The notes: generated by a model not told the origin, from the sequence alone. Shown: positions 1 through 7,012, counted from the stretch's first letter. The stretch is DNA of 19,908 bases from JBCCEJ01 sp039030335 (GCA_039030335.1 JBCCEJ010000096.1:1-19908), one strand, 5' to 3'. A program made the numbers and translations.

Positions 1-741
1 CAGTTCCAGCGCCGTCACAGCATCGTTGTCCGCGTCCTCGTGCCGCCGGTCGCCGTGCCGGGCGATCCAGGCCGCATCGGCCACGCGCCCGGCGGCAATG
101 GCATAAAGACCCTCGAGCCCACGCCCGGATACCAGTTCTTCCCAGCCGGGCCAGTAGCCGTGATCGTCACGCCACGCGTGCAGCGCCTCGGTAAGTTGAT
201 CACTGCCCGGAGCGGCGCGTGCGTGACCGACCTCCGAGGGTAGAAGCCCGTTCAGCACACGCGCGTCCAGAGCCGTACCGGCGACAACGCCAATGCTGCC
301 AAGCCCCGTCCCTGGCGCGACGATCAACCGACCGCCATCCGCGGCCGGCTCGCCTGCGTGTAACGTCTCGCTCGCGGCTGCCGGTGCGCTGATCACACCG
401 AGCGCCGCTGCCTCCATATCGTTCAGCATCGTGAAACGATCGGAGCCGTGCAGCCATGCGCGAAGCTCATCGGCGTCGATTTCCGGACTGTCGGGCCAGT
501 TCGTCATCTGAGCGACGTCAGGCCGGCGGACCGGTCCGGCAAAGTCGATCACCGTATGGCCGATCCGGTTCCACCCACCCGCTTCGGCCACCGCGCCATG
601 AATCTGCGCCCGAAGGTCGTGTTTTGTGGCGAGCACCGCGCGACGTTCGATAATGCGCCTTCCATCCGGCTCGCAGATGACGACGCGAGTGTTGGTGCCG
701 CCGACGTCGACGGCCAGCAGACGCGCTGGTGCGTGCGCCAC
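1..741 (-). CDS. glk: Glucokinase (Glk family), C-terminus cut by window edge
   Basis: This is the N-terminal 247 residues of a cytoplasmic Glk-type glucokinase, which phosphorylates glucose with ATP to glucose-6-phosphate. Visible motifs in order are the phosphate-binding loop DVGGTNTR (residues 12-19), FAGPV (67-71), a TNWPD segment (80-84), NDMEA with catalytic Asp108, then the APGTGLG, LPSEVGH and SGRGLEGLY signatures. The order and spacing match the family, whose members are about 320 residues, so roughly 75 residues lie beyond the left edge. The start is a GTG seven bases after the amidase stop codon. The two genes share a frame and are separated only by that stop and two codons, with no better start available. 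It is probably the last of the visible minus-strand genes here. The family call is firm; true substrate preference among hexoses is not shown. Confidence 0.9.
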   Translation of the reverse strand, partial: MAHAPARLLAVDVGGTNTRVVICEPDGRRIIERRAVLATKHDLRAQIHGAVAEAGGWNRIGHTVIDFAGPVRRPDVAQMTNWPDSPEIDADELRAWLHGSDRFTMLNDMEAAALGVISAPAAASETLHAGEPAADGGRLIVAPGTGLGSIGVVAGTALDARVLNGLLPSEVGHARAAPGSDQLTEALHAWRDDHGYWPGWEELVSGRGLEGLYAIAAGRVADAAWIARHGDRRHEDADNDAVTALEL

Positions 742-747
742 CCGGTG

Positions 748-2160
748 TCAGTTCTTCGGCGCGCGTCCGGTCCAGTCGGTTGCGGCTTCGTAAGCCGCGC
801 CCACCCGGAACAGCCGCGTTTCACTGAACGGACGCCCGACCAGTTGAAAGCCGAGCGGCAATCCATTGCGGCAGAAGCCGGCCGGAACGCTCAGCCCTGG
901 CAGCGCCAGGAAGTTGAACGGTCGGGTGTTGCGCGTGATCCGGGCCAGCAGGGCATCGAAACCCTGCGTGTCGCGCACGTCTGTCTCGTCGATGGTCGGC
1001 AGCGGAAACGGGAATACGGGCGCCTGAAGGACATCGCACTGCGTGAAGACGGCTTCCGTGAATTTGCGCACGATACGCGGGCGCGACTGGACGGCCGCCA
1101 GGTAGTCAGCCGCGGGTACGGCGAGGTTCGAGGTATGCCGCGCGAGCGTCTGCGCACCGTAGTCTTCGGGCCGGTCGCGCATCCACGCGCGGTGCAGTGC
1201 GAGCGCTTCGATGCCGGAGATCGGGCCGCCGAGGCTGCCCATGACGTCAGCGAACGGAATTTCAACTTCCACGATCTCGGCGCCAAGTGAAGACATGACG
1301 GCAAGCGCGGCATCGTGGGCGGAGCGCAGTTCCGCATCCAGGTCATCTCGGAAATAGCTCTTCGCTATGCCGATGCGCAACCCGCGAATGTCGGGCTCCA
1401 GCGTCGCCGCCTCGTAAGCGCCCACCGGATAGCGGCTCGACGTCGAATCCAGTTCGTCGTGTCCCGCGATAACCTCCAGCAAACGTGCGCAATCGCGCGC
1501 CGTGCGCGCGAGCGGGCCGACATTGTCGAGCGAGAACGAAAGCCCCATGCAACCGTAGCGGGATACGCGGGTCTGCGTCGCTTTCATCCCGAACAGTCCG
1601 CACGCAGCGGCGGGCAGGCGCACCGACCCACCGGTATCGGAACCGAGTGCGCCAAACACGAGGCGCGCGGCCGTCGCCGACCCCGATCCACTCGAAGAGC
1701 CGCCGGTGATGTAGTCGGGATGCCATGGATTGCGGCAGGCGCCGTAGTGTTCATTGTGCCCGGTGGGGCCGGTCGCGAACTCGGCCATGTTCAGCGTGCC
1801 AAGCGTCACGGCCCCGGCGGCGTCCAGCCGTTTCAAGACGGTTGCCGTAACGTCCGGGCGGAAGTTCGCCCTGATCTTCGAGCCGCACGTGCAGACCGCG
1901 CCAGCGCGGTAGAACATATCCTTGTGCGCAAGCGGCACACCGTGCAACGGGCCGAGCGGGCCGCCGCGCGCACGCTGTTCGTCTGCATCGCGGGCCCCGG
2001 CCAGCGCACCTTCAGCGTCCAACCGGATGAAGCAGTTCAGGCGCTCATCAGCCTGCCGGGCCGCGTCCAGGCACGCTTCGGTGAGGTCTACAGACGAGAA
2101 CTCGCCGCTCGCAACACCGTCGGCCGCCGCGGTCAGCGTGAGATCGTTCAACGCCGCCAT
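748..2160 (-). CDS. Amidase-signature family hydrolase (AtzE/GatA-like)
   Basis: This is a 470-residue amidase-signature enzyme, the usual length for the family, which hydrolyses amide bonds with a Ser-cisSer-Lys triad. The visible triad is Lys80 in HGVPLAHKD, a serine in the GGSSSGSGSA loop (probably Ser155) and nucleophile Ser179 in GSDTGGSVR. Several family members act on small amides, ureido compounds or tRNA-bound glutamate, and the sequence alone does not give the substrate. The ATG follows a GGAGG element located inside the end of the upstream 69-codon gene, and only one base separates the two genes, so they are almost certainly translated together. That partner resembles AtzG, which suggests an AtzE-like two-subunit hydrolase rather than a free-standing amidase. 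It is less likely to be the housekeeping GatA, because no gatB is adjacent and the small subunit is not a typical GatC. Confidence 0.9.
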   Translation of the reverse strand: MAALNDLTLTAAADGVASGEFSSVDLTEACLDAARQADERLNCFIRLDAEGALAGARDADEQRARGGPLGPLHGVPLAHKDMFYRAGAVCTCGSKIRANFRPDVTATVLKRLDAAGAVTLGTLNMAEFATGPTGHNEHYGACRNPWHPDYITGGSSSGSGSATAARLVFGALGSDTGGSVRLPAAACGLFGMKATQTRVSRYGCMGLSFSLDNVGPLARTARDCARLLEVIAGHDELDSTSSRYPVGAYEAATLEPDIRGLRIGIAKSYFRDDLDAELRSAHDAALAVMSSLGAEIVEVEIPFADVMGSLGGPISGIEALALHRAWMRDRPEDYGAQTLARHTSNLAVPAADYLAAVQSRPRIVRKFTEAVFTQCDVLQAPVFPFPLPTIDETDVRDTQGFDALLARITRNTRPFNFLALPGLSVPAGFCRNGLPLGFQLVGRPFSETRLFRVGAAYEAATDWTGRAPKN

Positions 2161-2161
2161 G

Positions 2162-2371
2162 TTACTGATCCTCCGGATCGGCCAGCGCGATCAGCGTGGC
2201 CTGTAACTGGTCCGGTTCGGTGTCGAACAAAGACGCTTCGGCCGTCACGCTGAGCGTCTTGCGCATGCTGGCGGCGACGCGCGCGACACGCTCGGCCTGC
2301 GCCTCGGCCGGACGCCGCCCATGGGTGGCCTCGACGTAGTCTGCCGCGAGTTCTGTTGGAAAATGTTTCAT
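2162..2371 (-). CDS. Small AtzG/GatC-like amidase accessory subunit (69 aa)
   Basis: This is a 69-residue acidic, mostly helical protein starting at an ATG preceded by GGAGGCGGG, a very strong ribosome binding site. Its stop lies one base before the amidase start. Size, position and the C-terminal pattern SLFDTEPDQLQATLIALA resemble the small proteins (AtzG/DUF4089 type) that sit beside AtzE-like amidases. In the cyanuric-acid pathway AtzG binds AtzE in a GatC/GatA-like assembly and is needed for stable enzyme. The resemblance here is from memory of the family and from gene context, not from an alignment. Two regions look helical, about residues 5-35 and 50-66. It could instead be an unrelated small protein, but the strong ribosome binding site and one-base gap make it a real gene. 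Confidence 0.75.
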   Translation of the reverse strand: MKHFPTELAADYVEATHGRRPAEAQAERVARVAASMRKTLSVTAEASLFDTEPDQLQATLIALADPEDQ

Positions 2372-2432
2372 CCCGCCTCCAACCAGTGATACTGCAGAAA
2401 AAGGGTATGGCAGGCGGTTGAACAGCAGCCTG

Positions 2433-3038
2433 CTAGCGGCGCCGGAACTCCAGCACCGCGTTGTTCGATGGCATATCGTGCCACTTCGCCGGGCCAAGTC
2501 CGACCGCGGCCGCGGATGCGTTCAGATCTTCGACGGCACGCACACCCCACGCCGGGTTCTGGCCTCTGAGCGAGGCATCGAAGGCCGCGTTGCTGTCTGC
2601 GGTATGGCCGCCATCGCGCATGAACGGCCCGTAGATGAACAGCGCGCCGCCCGGGACCAGCACGGCGGCGGCGCCGGTCAGCAGTCCCACGCTCGCCGCC
2701 CATGGCGAAATGTGGCAAACGTTTATCGCGACCGCGCCGTCGACGGCCGCGTCCACCTCGGCTGGCCACTCTGGCCGCAGCAAATCGATCGTCAGCGGAG
2801 CGGCAACATTGCCTGCCGGCGCCTCTTGGCGCCAGACTTCGATGCTCGCGAGCGCGTCTGGATCCCGGTCACTTGGCAACCATTCGATACCGGGCAAACG
2901 TTCAGCAAAAGCGGCCACGTGCTGTCCCGGACCACTGGCCAGTTCCAGCACCCGGCCGGTAGCCGGCAGCGCGTCTTCCAGTACCGACAGGATCGGCTCG
3001 ACGTTGCGCGCCGCAGACGGCGAGTAGCGGCGCGTCAC
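2433..3038 (-). CDS. DUF938-family class I SAM-dependent methyltransferase
   Basis: This is a 201-residue cytoplasmic protein of the DUF938 family, which has a class I Rossmann methyltransferase fold. The N-terminus shows the family signature SPSAARNVEPIL (residues 6-17). SAM-binding motif I follows as VLELASGPGQH (30-40), then an acidic motif around PSDRDP (55-60). Further on are INVCHISPW (about 105-113) and GALFIYGPF (about 130-138), also typical. The C-terminus, SNNAVLEFRR, is the usual family ending, so the gene is complete. The start is a GTG; no nearby in-frame alternative or strong ribosome binding site is visible. It lies 58 bases downstream of the glutaredoxin-DinB gene and 61 bases upstream of the amidase subunit gene, and may be co-transcribed with both. 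Its substrate is unknown. Confidence 0.85.
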   Translation of the reverse strand: MTRRYSPSAARNVEPILSVLEDALPATGRVLELASGPGQHVAAFAERLPGIEWLPSDRDPDALASIEVWRQEAPAGNVAAPLTIDLLRPEWPAEVDAAVDGAVAINVCHISPWAASVGLLTGAAAVLVPGGALFIYGPFMRDGGHTADSNAAFDASLRGQNPAWGVRAVEDLNASAAAVGLGPAKWHDMPSNNAVLEFRRR

Positions 3039-3096
3039 GCGGTCAGCGCCGATCCGGCAGTTCGCTCCAGAGCCGGAGAGCGCGCTGCGACCACGC

Positions 3097-3861
3097 TCAG
3101 TTCTCGTCCCATACGCGCTCGGTCAGCGGCAGCCCCGCGAGGTCGTCCTTTGTCAACGGAGCTTCTGGGGTGATGCCAACCTGCTCGAGCAACGACGCTA
3201 CCTGACGGACATGCTGGGTCGAATGCCAGACGGTACGTTCGAGCATCTCGTGGCGCGAGGTGCCGCCGAAGTAGGTCGGGACCTCGCCATCAAACGATTG
3301 CGCCTGCACGTCTTGCCACCACTCATCGAAGCGTTCGGCTACATCGCGCCCGAAGGCCGCGATGTCGGCACTCGTGCGCAGTTCGTCGGGCGGCGGTGCC
3401 ACCAGACCCTCGTAGGTCAGCGTTTCGCCGGTTGCTTCCATATCCAGATACGCTTTGGGGATCTGGAATACATGATGGAGCAGCACGCGCCAGGAACGCG
3501 GCCGATTCGGCAACTCACGCGTCAGGTGTTCGTCCGGCATTTGAGCGACGAGCCGCACCGCCTTGTCGATGATGACGCCGTAGCGCGCCGCCAACGCGGC
3601 CGGTGACAGCTGCGGACCGGTGTCTTCATCGAGACTCAGAAACTCGACGACATCGCGGATGACCTGCGCGGAGACGAACCTGCCGTCGCGCACGACGATG
3701 GGAATGGCGCGGGCACCGAGCGCGACCATCCGCTCCCGGCCAGTATCATCTTCGAGGACATTGACTGACTCGAATTCGATCCCACGGACCGACAGGTATT
3801 CCTTTACCCTGAGGCAGCTCGTTCAGTGTGGTTGCCAGAATACGGCAATTCCAGAATCCAT
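3097..3861 (-). CDS. Candidate selenoprotein: glutaredoxin-like (U-T-S-C) domain fused to DinB domain
   Basis: This is a predicted 254-residue protein if the TGA at 3823-3825 (codon 13) is read as selenocysteine. The ATG at 3861 has a good ribosome binding site (CAGGAG, six bases upstream). The first codons read MDSGIAVFWQPH, then TGA, then TSCLRVKEYLSVRG. Glutaredoxin-like relatives fused to DinB carry WQPGCTSC here, so the TGA replaces precisely the catalytic first cysteine. The frame stays open and homologous on both sides. Domain 1 (about 1-77) is thioredoxin-fold, with VNVLED and a cis-proline motif AIPIVV (Pro54). Domain 2 (about 85-230) is a DinB four-helix bundle with the expected metal-binding histidines His129/130, His213 and His217. 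DinB enzymes include low-molecular-weight-thiol transferases, so a thiol-dependent role is plausible. A start at codon 45 (3729) would remove the active site. A nonsense mutation is the main alternative. Confidence 0.75.
3793..3825 (-). promoter_or_regulatory. Candidate bacterial SECIS element downstream of in-frame TGA
   Basis: Counting the TGA as transcript bases 1-3, bases 15-33 read CAGGGTAAAGGAATACCTG. CAGG pairs with CCTG, one G is bulged, UA pairs with UA, and the apical loop is AAGGAA at bases 22-27. In E. coli fdhF the SECIS apical loop is at about bases 21-26 after the UGA start, also six bases with an internal G and a bulged base in the stem. The position and shape therefore match the SelB-binding type. 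Weak outer pairing (ACG with CGT, CTG with CGG) could extend it. The bulged base is G rather than the U of fdhF, which is a real difference. Confidence 0.5.
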
Positions 3862-3881
3862 CGGGCGCTCCTGATTTCGAT

Positions 3882-3900
3882 TGCCGCACCCCATGCGGCA
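3882..3900. other. Intergenic hairpin, 7-bp perfect arms
   Basis: TGCCGCA and TGCGGCA form a perfect 7-bp dyad around a five-base loop, in the 96-base gap between the HPt gene and the glutaredoxin-DinB gene. No T-run follows on the minus strand, so it is not a canonical intrinsic terminator. It could weaken readthrough from the HPt gene or sit in the leader of the selenoprotein candidate. Confidence 0.4.
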
Positions 3901-3910
3901 GGCGCCATCG

Positions 3911-3916
3911 ACTATA
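3911..3916 (-). promoter_or_regulatory. Possible -10 element (TATAGT) for the glutaredoxin-DinB gene
   Basis: On the minus strand TATAGT lies 50 bases upstream of the glutaredoxin-DinB ATG, in one of the few AT-richer spots between the two genes. No convincing -35 hexamer is visible 16-18 bases upstream, so this is a weak call made from one motif and its position. Confidence 0.2.
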
Positions 3917-3957
3917 GCAGAGATGGATTCGGGTTCCGGCGCGGCCATCCGGACGCT

Positions 3958-4296
3958 TCAGGCGGCCACGCTCGCTTCGAGCTCTGACTTGACGCCTTCG
4001 AACACGTACACGGCCTGCCGATGCAGGTCATCCGCGCCGTCTACACTGCCCCCGGCACCGAGTTGTTCCAGGCCAGCTGCCAGCGCCGCCAGTTCATTCG
4101 CGCCGACATAGGCGCTGCTGCTCTTCAAAGCGTGTGCCTGGAATTGCAGCTGCGCGCTGTCTGCCACTGCGATCGCCGCGCCGCAAAGGCGTACAAACCT
4201 TTCGGCATCATCCAGGTAACAGGTTACGAAGTCTTCGAAGTCTTCTTCCATGTCTTCGCGTACTTCGGCGATAACTGAAGGGTCGATGTGCCGCAT
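3958..4296 (-). CDS. HPt-domain phosphotransfer protein
   Basis: This is a 112-residue single-domain histidine phosphotransfer protein. The signature AHALKSSSAYVGA (residues 54-66) matches the HPt consensus HxLKGSSxxxGA and places the phospho-accepting histidine at His55. The surrounding sequence is helical, as expected for a four-helix bundle. Such proteins relay phosphate between hybrid-kinase receiver domains and final response regulators in the cytoplasm. No kinase or response regulator is adjacent, so it is an orphan whose partners lie elsewhere. The ATG follows a GGAG element seven bases upstream. A 96-base gap separates it from the glutaredoxin-DinB gene and a 268-base gap from the upstream glgX, so it probably has its own promoter. 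Confidence 0.88.
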   Translation of the reverse strand: MRHIDPSVIAEVREDMEEDFEDFVTCYLDDAERFVRLCGAAIAVADSAQLQFQAHALKSSSAYVGANELAALAAGLEQLGAGGSVDGADDLHRQAVYVFEGVKSELEASVAA

Positions 4297-4564
4297 ATAT
4301 ACGCTCCGGTGATGGCCCCGGCCTCGCTGCTCTCGTTGAGACGTGAGTACCGAAAGGCCGATGTCTGTCCCGACATTGCCGACGGGTTGGACAGGACGAT
4401 GTACAGCGGGTTATCGGCCAGGTCCCCAGAACTTTCATCCACGTACTGATGCCCTTCTGCTCACGGCGATCGTGCTTGCAGACGCGGCAGCGATAAGCCA
4501 GGCACCGCCGTCACCAGCTAACCGCAGGAGCCTCGAACGTTCCAGCACTCGGGCCCGGCGTGCG
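4297..4564. other. Intergenic gap between glgX and the HPt gene, no supported gene
   Basis: This 268-base stretch holds no convincing gene. A 72-codon minus-strand frame (4224-4442) begins here with GTG but runs 73 bases into the HPt gene and resembles no family I know. A promoter for the HPt gene is expected here, but I see no clear -35/-10 pair. Confidence 0.4.
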
Positions 4565-6646
4565 CTAGGGCCAGTCAGTATTGGCCATGAGTACCTGTAT
4601 CGACCGGGACACCAGAGTAGCTGATCGCTGATTTGCAATCGGGCGCAGGCCGGCTGCCGCGGTCGCGGCGGAACCTGGTTCCGCCTTATCGACCACACGG
4701 CGCCAGGGGGCGGGGCCGGCGGGCAGCTCGAATTCGAGTGGCTCCCAATAGGCACTGGCGAGCAGCAGTCCGGCACCCTTGCCATCCGGTGTGCGAAGCT
4801 CCAGAGCGATGCTGCGTGAGTGCGGTGCCCAGTCCGGCTGCCGGACGCGCACGCCGTGCCATCGCGGCGCTGGTGGCCGCCCATGGGGTATCAGCATCGA
4901 CATCCACGACCGCCGGAGCCTGACCAACGCGCGCGTAAAGTGAAGTTGCTGCAAAGCGGCGTCACCATGGCGCCAACCAAGCCATGCGGTGGCATTGTCC
5001 TGACACCAGACATTGTTGTTACCCAACTGGGTGTGACAGAACTCGTCGCCAGCTCTCAGCATCGGGGTGCCCGGCGCCAGCAGCAGCAAGGTCAGAAAGT
5101 TGCGTTGTTGGCGCAACCGCAACTGCACTACGTCAACGTCGGTAGTCGGACCTTCAACGCCGCAGTTCCAACTGAGATTGTGGTCGGTACCGTCACGGTT
5201 GGCTTCGCCATTGTCCAGATTGCGCTTGGCGCTGTAAGCGACGAGGTCAGCGAGTGAGAAGCCATCGTGGCACGTCACGAAATTGATCTGGGTTCGCTCG
5301 CCGCCTTCGCCGTCCGTGGTCGTCGCCAGCCACTTCCGAGCCAGTGCCGGCACGACATTCTCGTCTCCGCGCACGAAGGCACGCACCGTGTCGCGAAAGC
5401 CATCGCTCCATTCGGCGAATCGGCCTTCGCCCGGGAAACTGCCGACGTGATGCAGCCCGACGGCGTCCCAGGGCTCTGCGATCAGCTTGATGCCGGCCAG
5501 CACCGGATCCGTGGACATGCGTTCGATGAGCGGCGGGTGCGTCATCGGTTCACCGTCCACGCCACGGGTCAGCACCGAGGCGAGGTCAAAGCGGAAGCCG
5601 TCCACATGATATTCGGCTACCCAGTGCCTGAGCGCCGCGATGATGAGGTCGGTGGTGACCGGGTGGTTGCAGTTGACGCTGTTGCCGCATCCCGAGTAGT
5701 CGCGATACCGCGGGCCTTCATCGCCTGCCGCTTGCGGCTCGGTATGATAAAAACTCGATTCCGCGAAGCCACGCCAGCTGCGCGGTGGATGCTCGACTGG
5801 CCCCTCACCGGTATGGTTGAACACCACGTCGAGGATGACTTCAATGCCGTGCGCATGACACGCCTTGACCAGCCGTTTGAACTCGTTCGGAACGAACGCG
5901 GCATCGTCGGCCTGCGCAAGACCGGCCTTGGGCGCCATGAATGCAAGCGGGTCATAGCCCCAATAGTTCAGGAGCACCGCACCGGTCTCCGGATGACGCC
6001 GCTCCAGTGCATCTTCGTCGAATTCGAAGATCGGCAGGAGTTCGATCGCGGTAACGCCAAGTTCGCGCAGGTACGGCAACTTCTGTTGCAAACCCGCATA
6101 GGTACCTGGCGCAGTCACGTCGGCACCGAGACCGCGGGTAAAACCCCGAACGTGAAGTTCGTAGATGACAGTCTCGCTCCACGCGGTACGGGGCGCGCGG
6201 TCGTCACCCCAATCGAAGTCCGCGTAGCTCGTGAGACCCTTGAGCAGGCGTGCGCCTGGCGCCCTCCGATCGCCCCAATGCTCCAACCCGCTGACGGCGC
6301 GTGCATACGGGTCCAACAACCAGGGGCCGGCGCTGCCGTCGGGTTCCAGAACCTGATAGGCGTACCCGCAACAGCCGGACAGCCCTTCGATGTGCGCATG
6401 CCAGACGTCACCGGTACGGTGTTGATCCACACTGAGGCTGAACGTTGCGTGCGGGGTCAGCCGCGCAGTCAGGAACAGCCCCAGCTTGAGGCTCGCGGCA
6501 CCCGGTGCATGCACGGCGAAGTTGGTGCCCGTCGCTGAGGGCGTGGCACCGAGCGGCGCCGCGGCGCCACGGGAAATCAGCAGCGCTTCAGGGTTGCCCG
6601 GCACCGGTGGCCCACGTCGCGGATGGAGAGGCGCCGTATCGATCAA
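4565..6646 (-). CDS. glgX: Glycogen debranching enzyme (GlgX, GH13 isoamylase type)
   Basis: This is a 693-residue cytoplasmic GH13 enzyme that hydrolyses alpha-1,6 branches of phosphorylase-limited glycogen. An N-terminal CBM48-like domain (about 30-125) precedes the catalytic barrel. Visible GH13 regions are DVVFNHT (273-279), DGFRFDLAS with nucleophile Asp354, IAEPWD with acid/base Glu391 and CHDGF with Asp461. Length and the C-terminal LVSRSIQVLM fit full-length GlgX. The start is a TTG that overlaps the TGA of a 92-codon upstream ORF as TTGA, so translation is probably coupled. The first 20 residues are low-complexity and proline-rich, so a slightly later start cannot be excluded. Together with the nearby glucokinase it suggests glycogen or alpha-glucan turnover, although glgA, glgB, glgC and glgP are not in the window. 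Confidence 0.93.
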   Translation of the reverse strand: MIDTAPLHPRRGPPVPGNPEALLISRGAAAPLGATPSATGTNFAVHAPGAASLKLGLFLTARLTPHATFSLSVDQHRTGDVWHAHIEGLSGCCGYAYQVLEPDGSAGPWLLDPYARAVSGLEHWGDRRAPGARLLKGLTSYADFDWGDDRAPRTAWSETVIYELHVRGFTRGLGADVTAPGTYAGLQQKLPYLRELGVTAIELLPIFEFDEDALERRHPETGAVLLNYWGYDPLAFMAPKAGLAQADDAAFVPNEFKRLVKACHAHGIEVILDVVFNHTGEGPVEHPPRSWRGFAESSFYHTEPQAAGDEGPRYRDYSGCGNSVNCNHPVTTDLIIAALRHWVAEYHVDGFRFDLASVLTRGVDGEPMTHPPLIERMSTDPVLAGIKLIAEPWDAVGLHHVGSFPGEGRFAEWSDGFRDTVRAFVRGDENVVPALARKWLATTTDGEGGERTQINFVTCHDGFSLADLVAYSAKRNLDNGEANRDGTDHNLSWNCGVEGPTTDVDVVQLRLRQQRNFLTLLLLAPGTPMLRAGDEFCHTQLGNNNVWCQDNATAWLGWRHGDAALQQLHFTRALVRLRRSWMSMLIPHGRPPAPRWHGVRVRQPDWAPHSRSIALELRTPDGKGAGLLLASAYWEPLEFELPAGPAPWRRVVDKAEPGSAATAAAGLRPIANQRSATLVSRSIQVLMANTDWP

Positions 6647-6921
6647 CAGTCGATGCCGCGCAGTGGCAAGGGCAGTGCGCTCGACAGGCCCCAGGTTTCG
6701 TTCGTGTATTCACGAATCGTCCAGTCGCGCGTGCAGAAGGTTGCGAATAGCAGGCAGCGGCGGCGCGCCCGCGCTTTGAAGTACTCACCTGGATCGGCCG
6801 AAAGGCAATAGCAGACGCCATTGTGCAGGATATCGCCGGACCGCGATCGAACCTGGCCGCATTTGCCGAGACCGAAGCGGTCGGGACCGGGTGTATGCAG
6901 AGCCTCACGGATCCGAATCAT
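6643..6921 (-). CDS. Small cysteine-rich hypothetical protein upstream of glgX
   Basis: This 92-residue ORF starts at ATG 6921 and ends in a TGA overlapping the glgX TTG start. I do not recognise the family. It has seven cysteines, including CYC (37-39), a CLLFATFC segment (about 56-63) and a C-terminal DC. Tyrosine, phenylalanine and tryptophan content and mostly G/C third positions look protein-like. No signal peptide or membrane helix is visible. No strong ribosome binding site precedes the ATG, and this is the main weakness of the call. It could be a short regulatory leader for glgX rather than a folded protein. The overlap suggests coupling with glgX. Confidence 0.45.
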   Translation of the reverse strand: MIRIREALHTPGPDRFGLGKCGQVRSRSGDILHNGVCYCLSADPGEYFKARARRRCLLFATFCTRDWTIREYTNETWGLSSALPLPLRGIDC

Positions 6922-6960
6922 TGCGCGAACAGCAGGCCGGCATCGGCCACGGCTACCGTT

Positions 6961-7012
6961 GTCAAGGTCTTGATTCAGTGTTCAGGACCTTGACGAAGGT
7001 CAAACTGTTGAC
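6961..7012. promoter_or_regulatory. Overlapping dyads, possible operator in divergent intergenic region
   Basis: Three inverted repeats overlap. Positions 6961-6973 pair with 6982-6994 (13-bp arms, one G-T mismatch, 8-base spacer). GACCTT at 6986-6991 pairs with AAGGTC at 6996-7001. GTCAA at 6999-7003 pairs with TTGAC at 7008-7012. The recurring half-site is GTCAAGGTC/GACCTTGAC. The block lies between the divergent glgX unit and the nucleotidyltransferase gene, where a repressor or activator operator would be expected. No T-run follows on either strand, so a terminator is unlikely. The rest of 6922-7412 holds only the tandem repeats and an open stretch with no gene I can support. Confidence 0.45.

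Noticed and set aside
448..1290. Plus-strand open frame of 280 codons
   Set aside because: It lies opposite the glucokinase and amidase genes, is arginine-rich and has no recognisable domain.
1315..2253. Plus-strand open frame of 312 codons
   Set aside because: It is antisense to the amidase active-site region, with a composition typical of a shadow frame.
3097..3729. Glutaredoxin-DinB gene starting at the ATG at 3729 (210 residues)
   Set aside because: That start drops the first 44 residues, including the active-site motif and half of the thioredoxin fold, and has no good ribosome binding site. Homologous sequence continues upstream through the TGA to a well-placed ATG.
4224..4442. Minus-strand 72-codon frame upstream of and overlapping the HPt gene
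   Set aside because: It overlaps the HPt gene by 73 bases, starts with GTG without a clear ribosome binding site and matches no family.
5267..6538. Plus-strand open frame of 423 codons
   Set aside because: It is antisense to glgX, whose catalytic motifs are all intact. Long antisense frames are expected in GC-rich DNA, and its translation matches no family.
6961..6994. Intrinsic terminator
   Set aside because: The hairpin is long, but no T-run follows on either strand.
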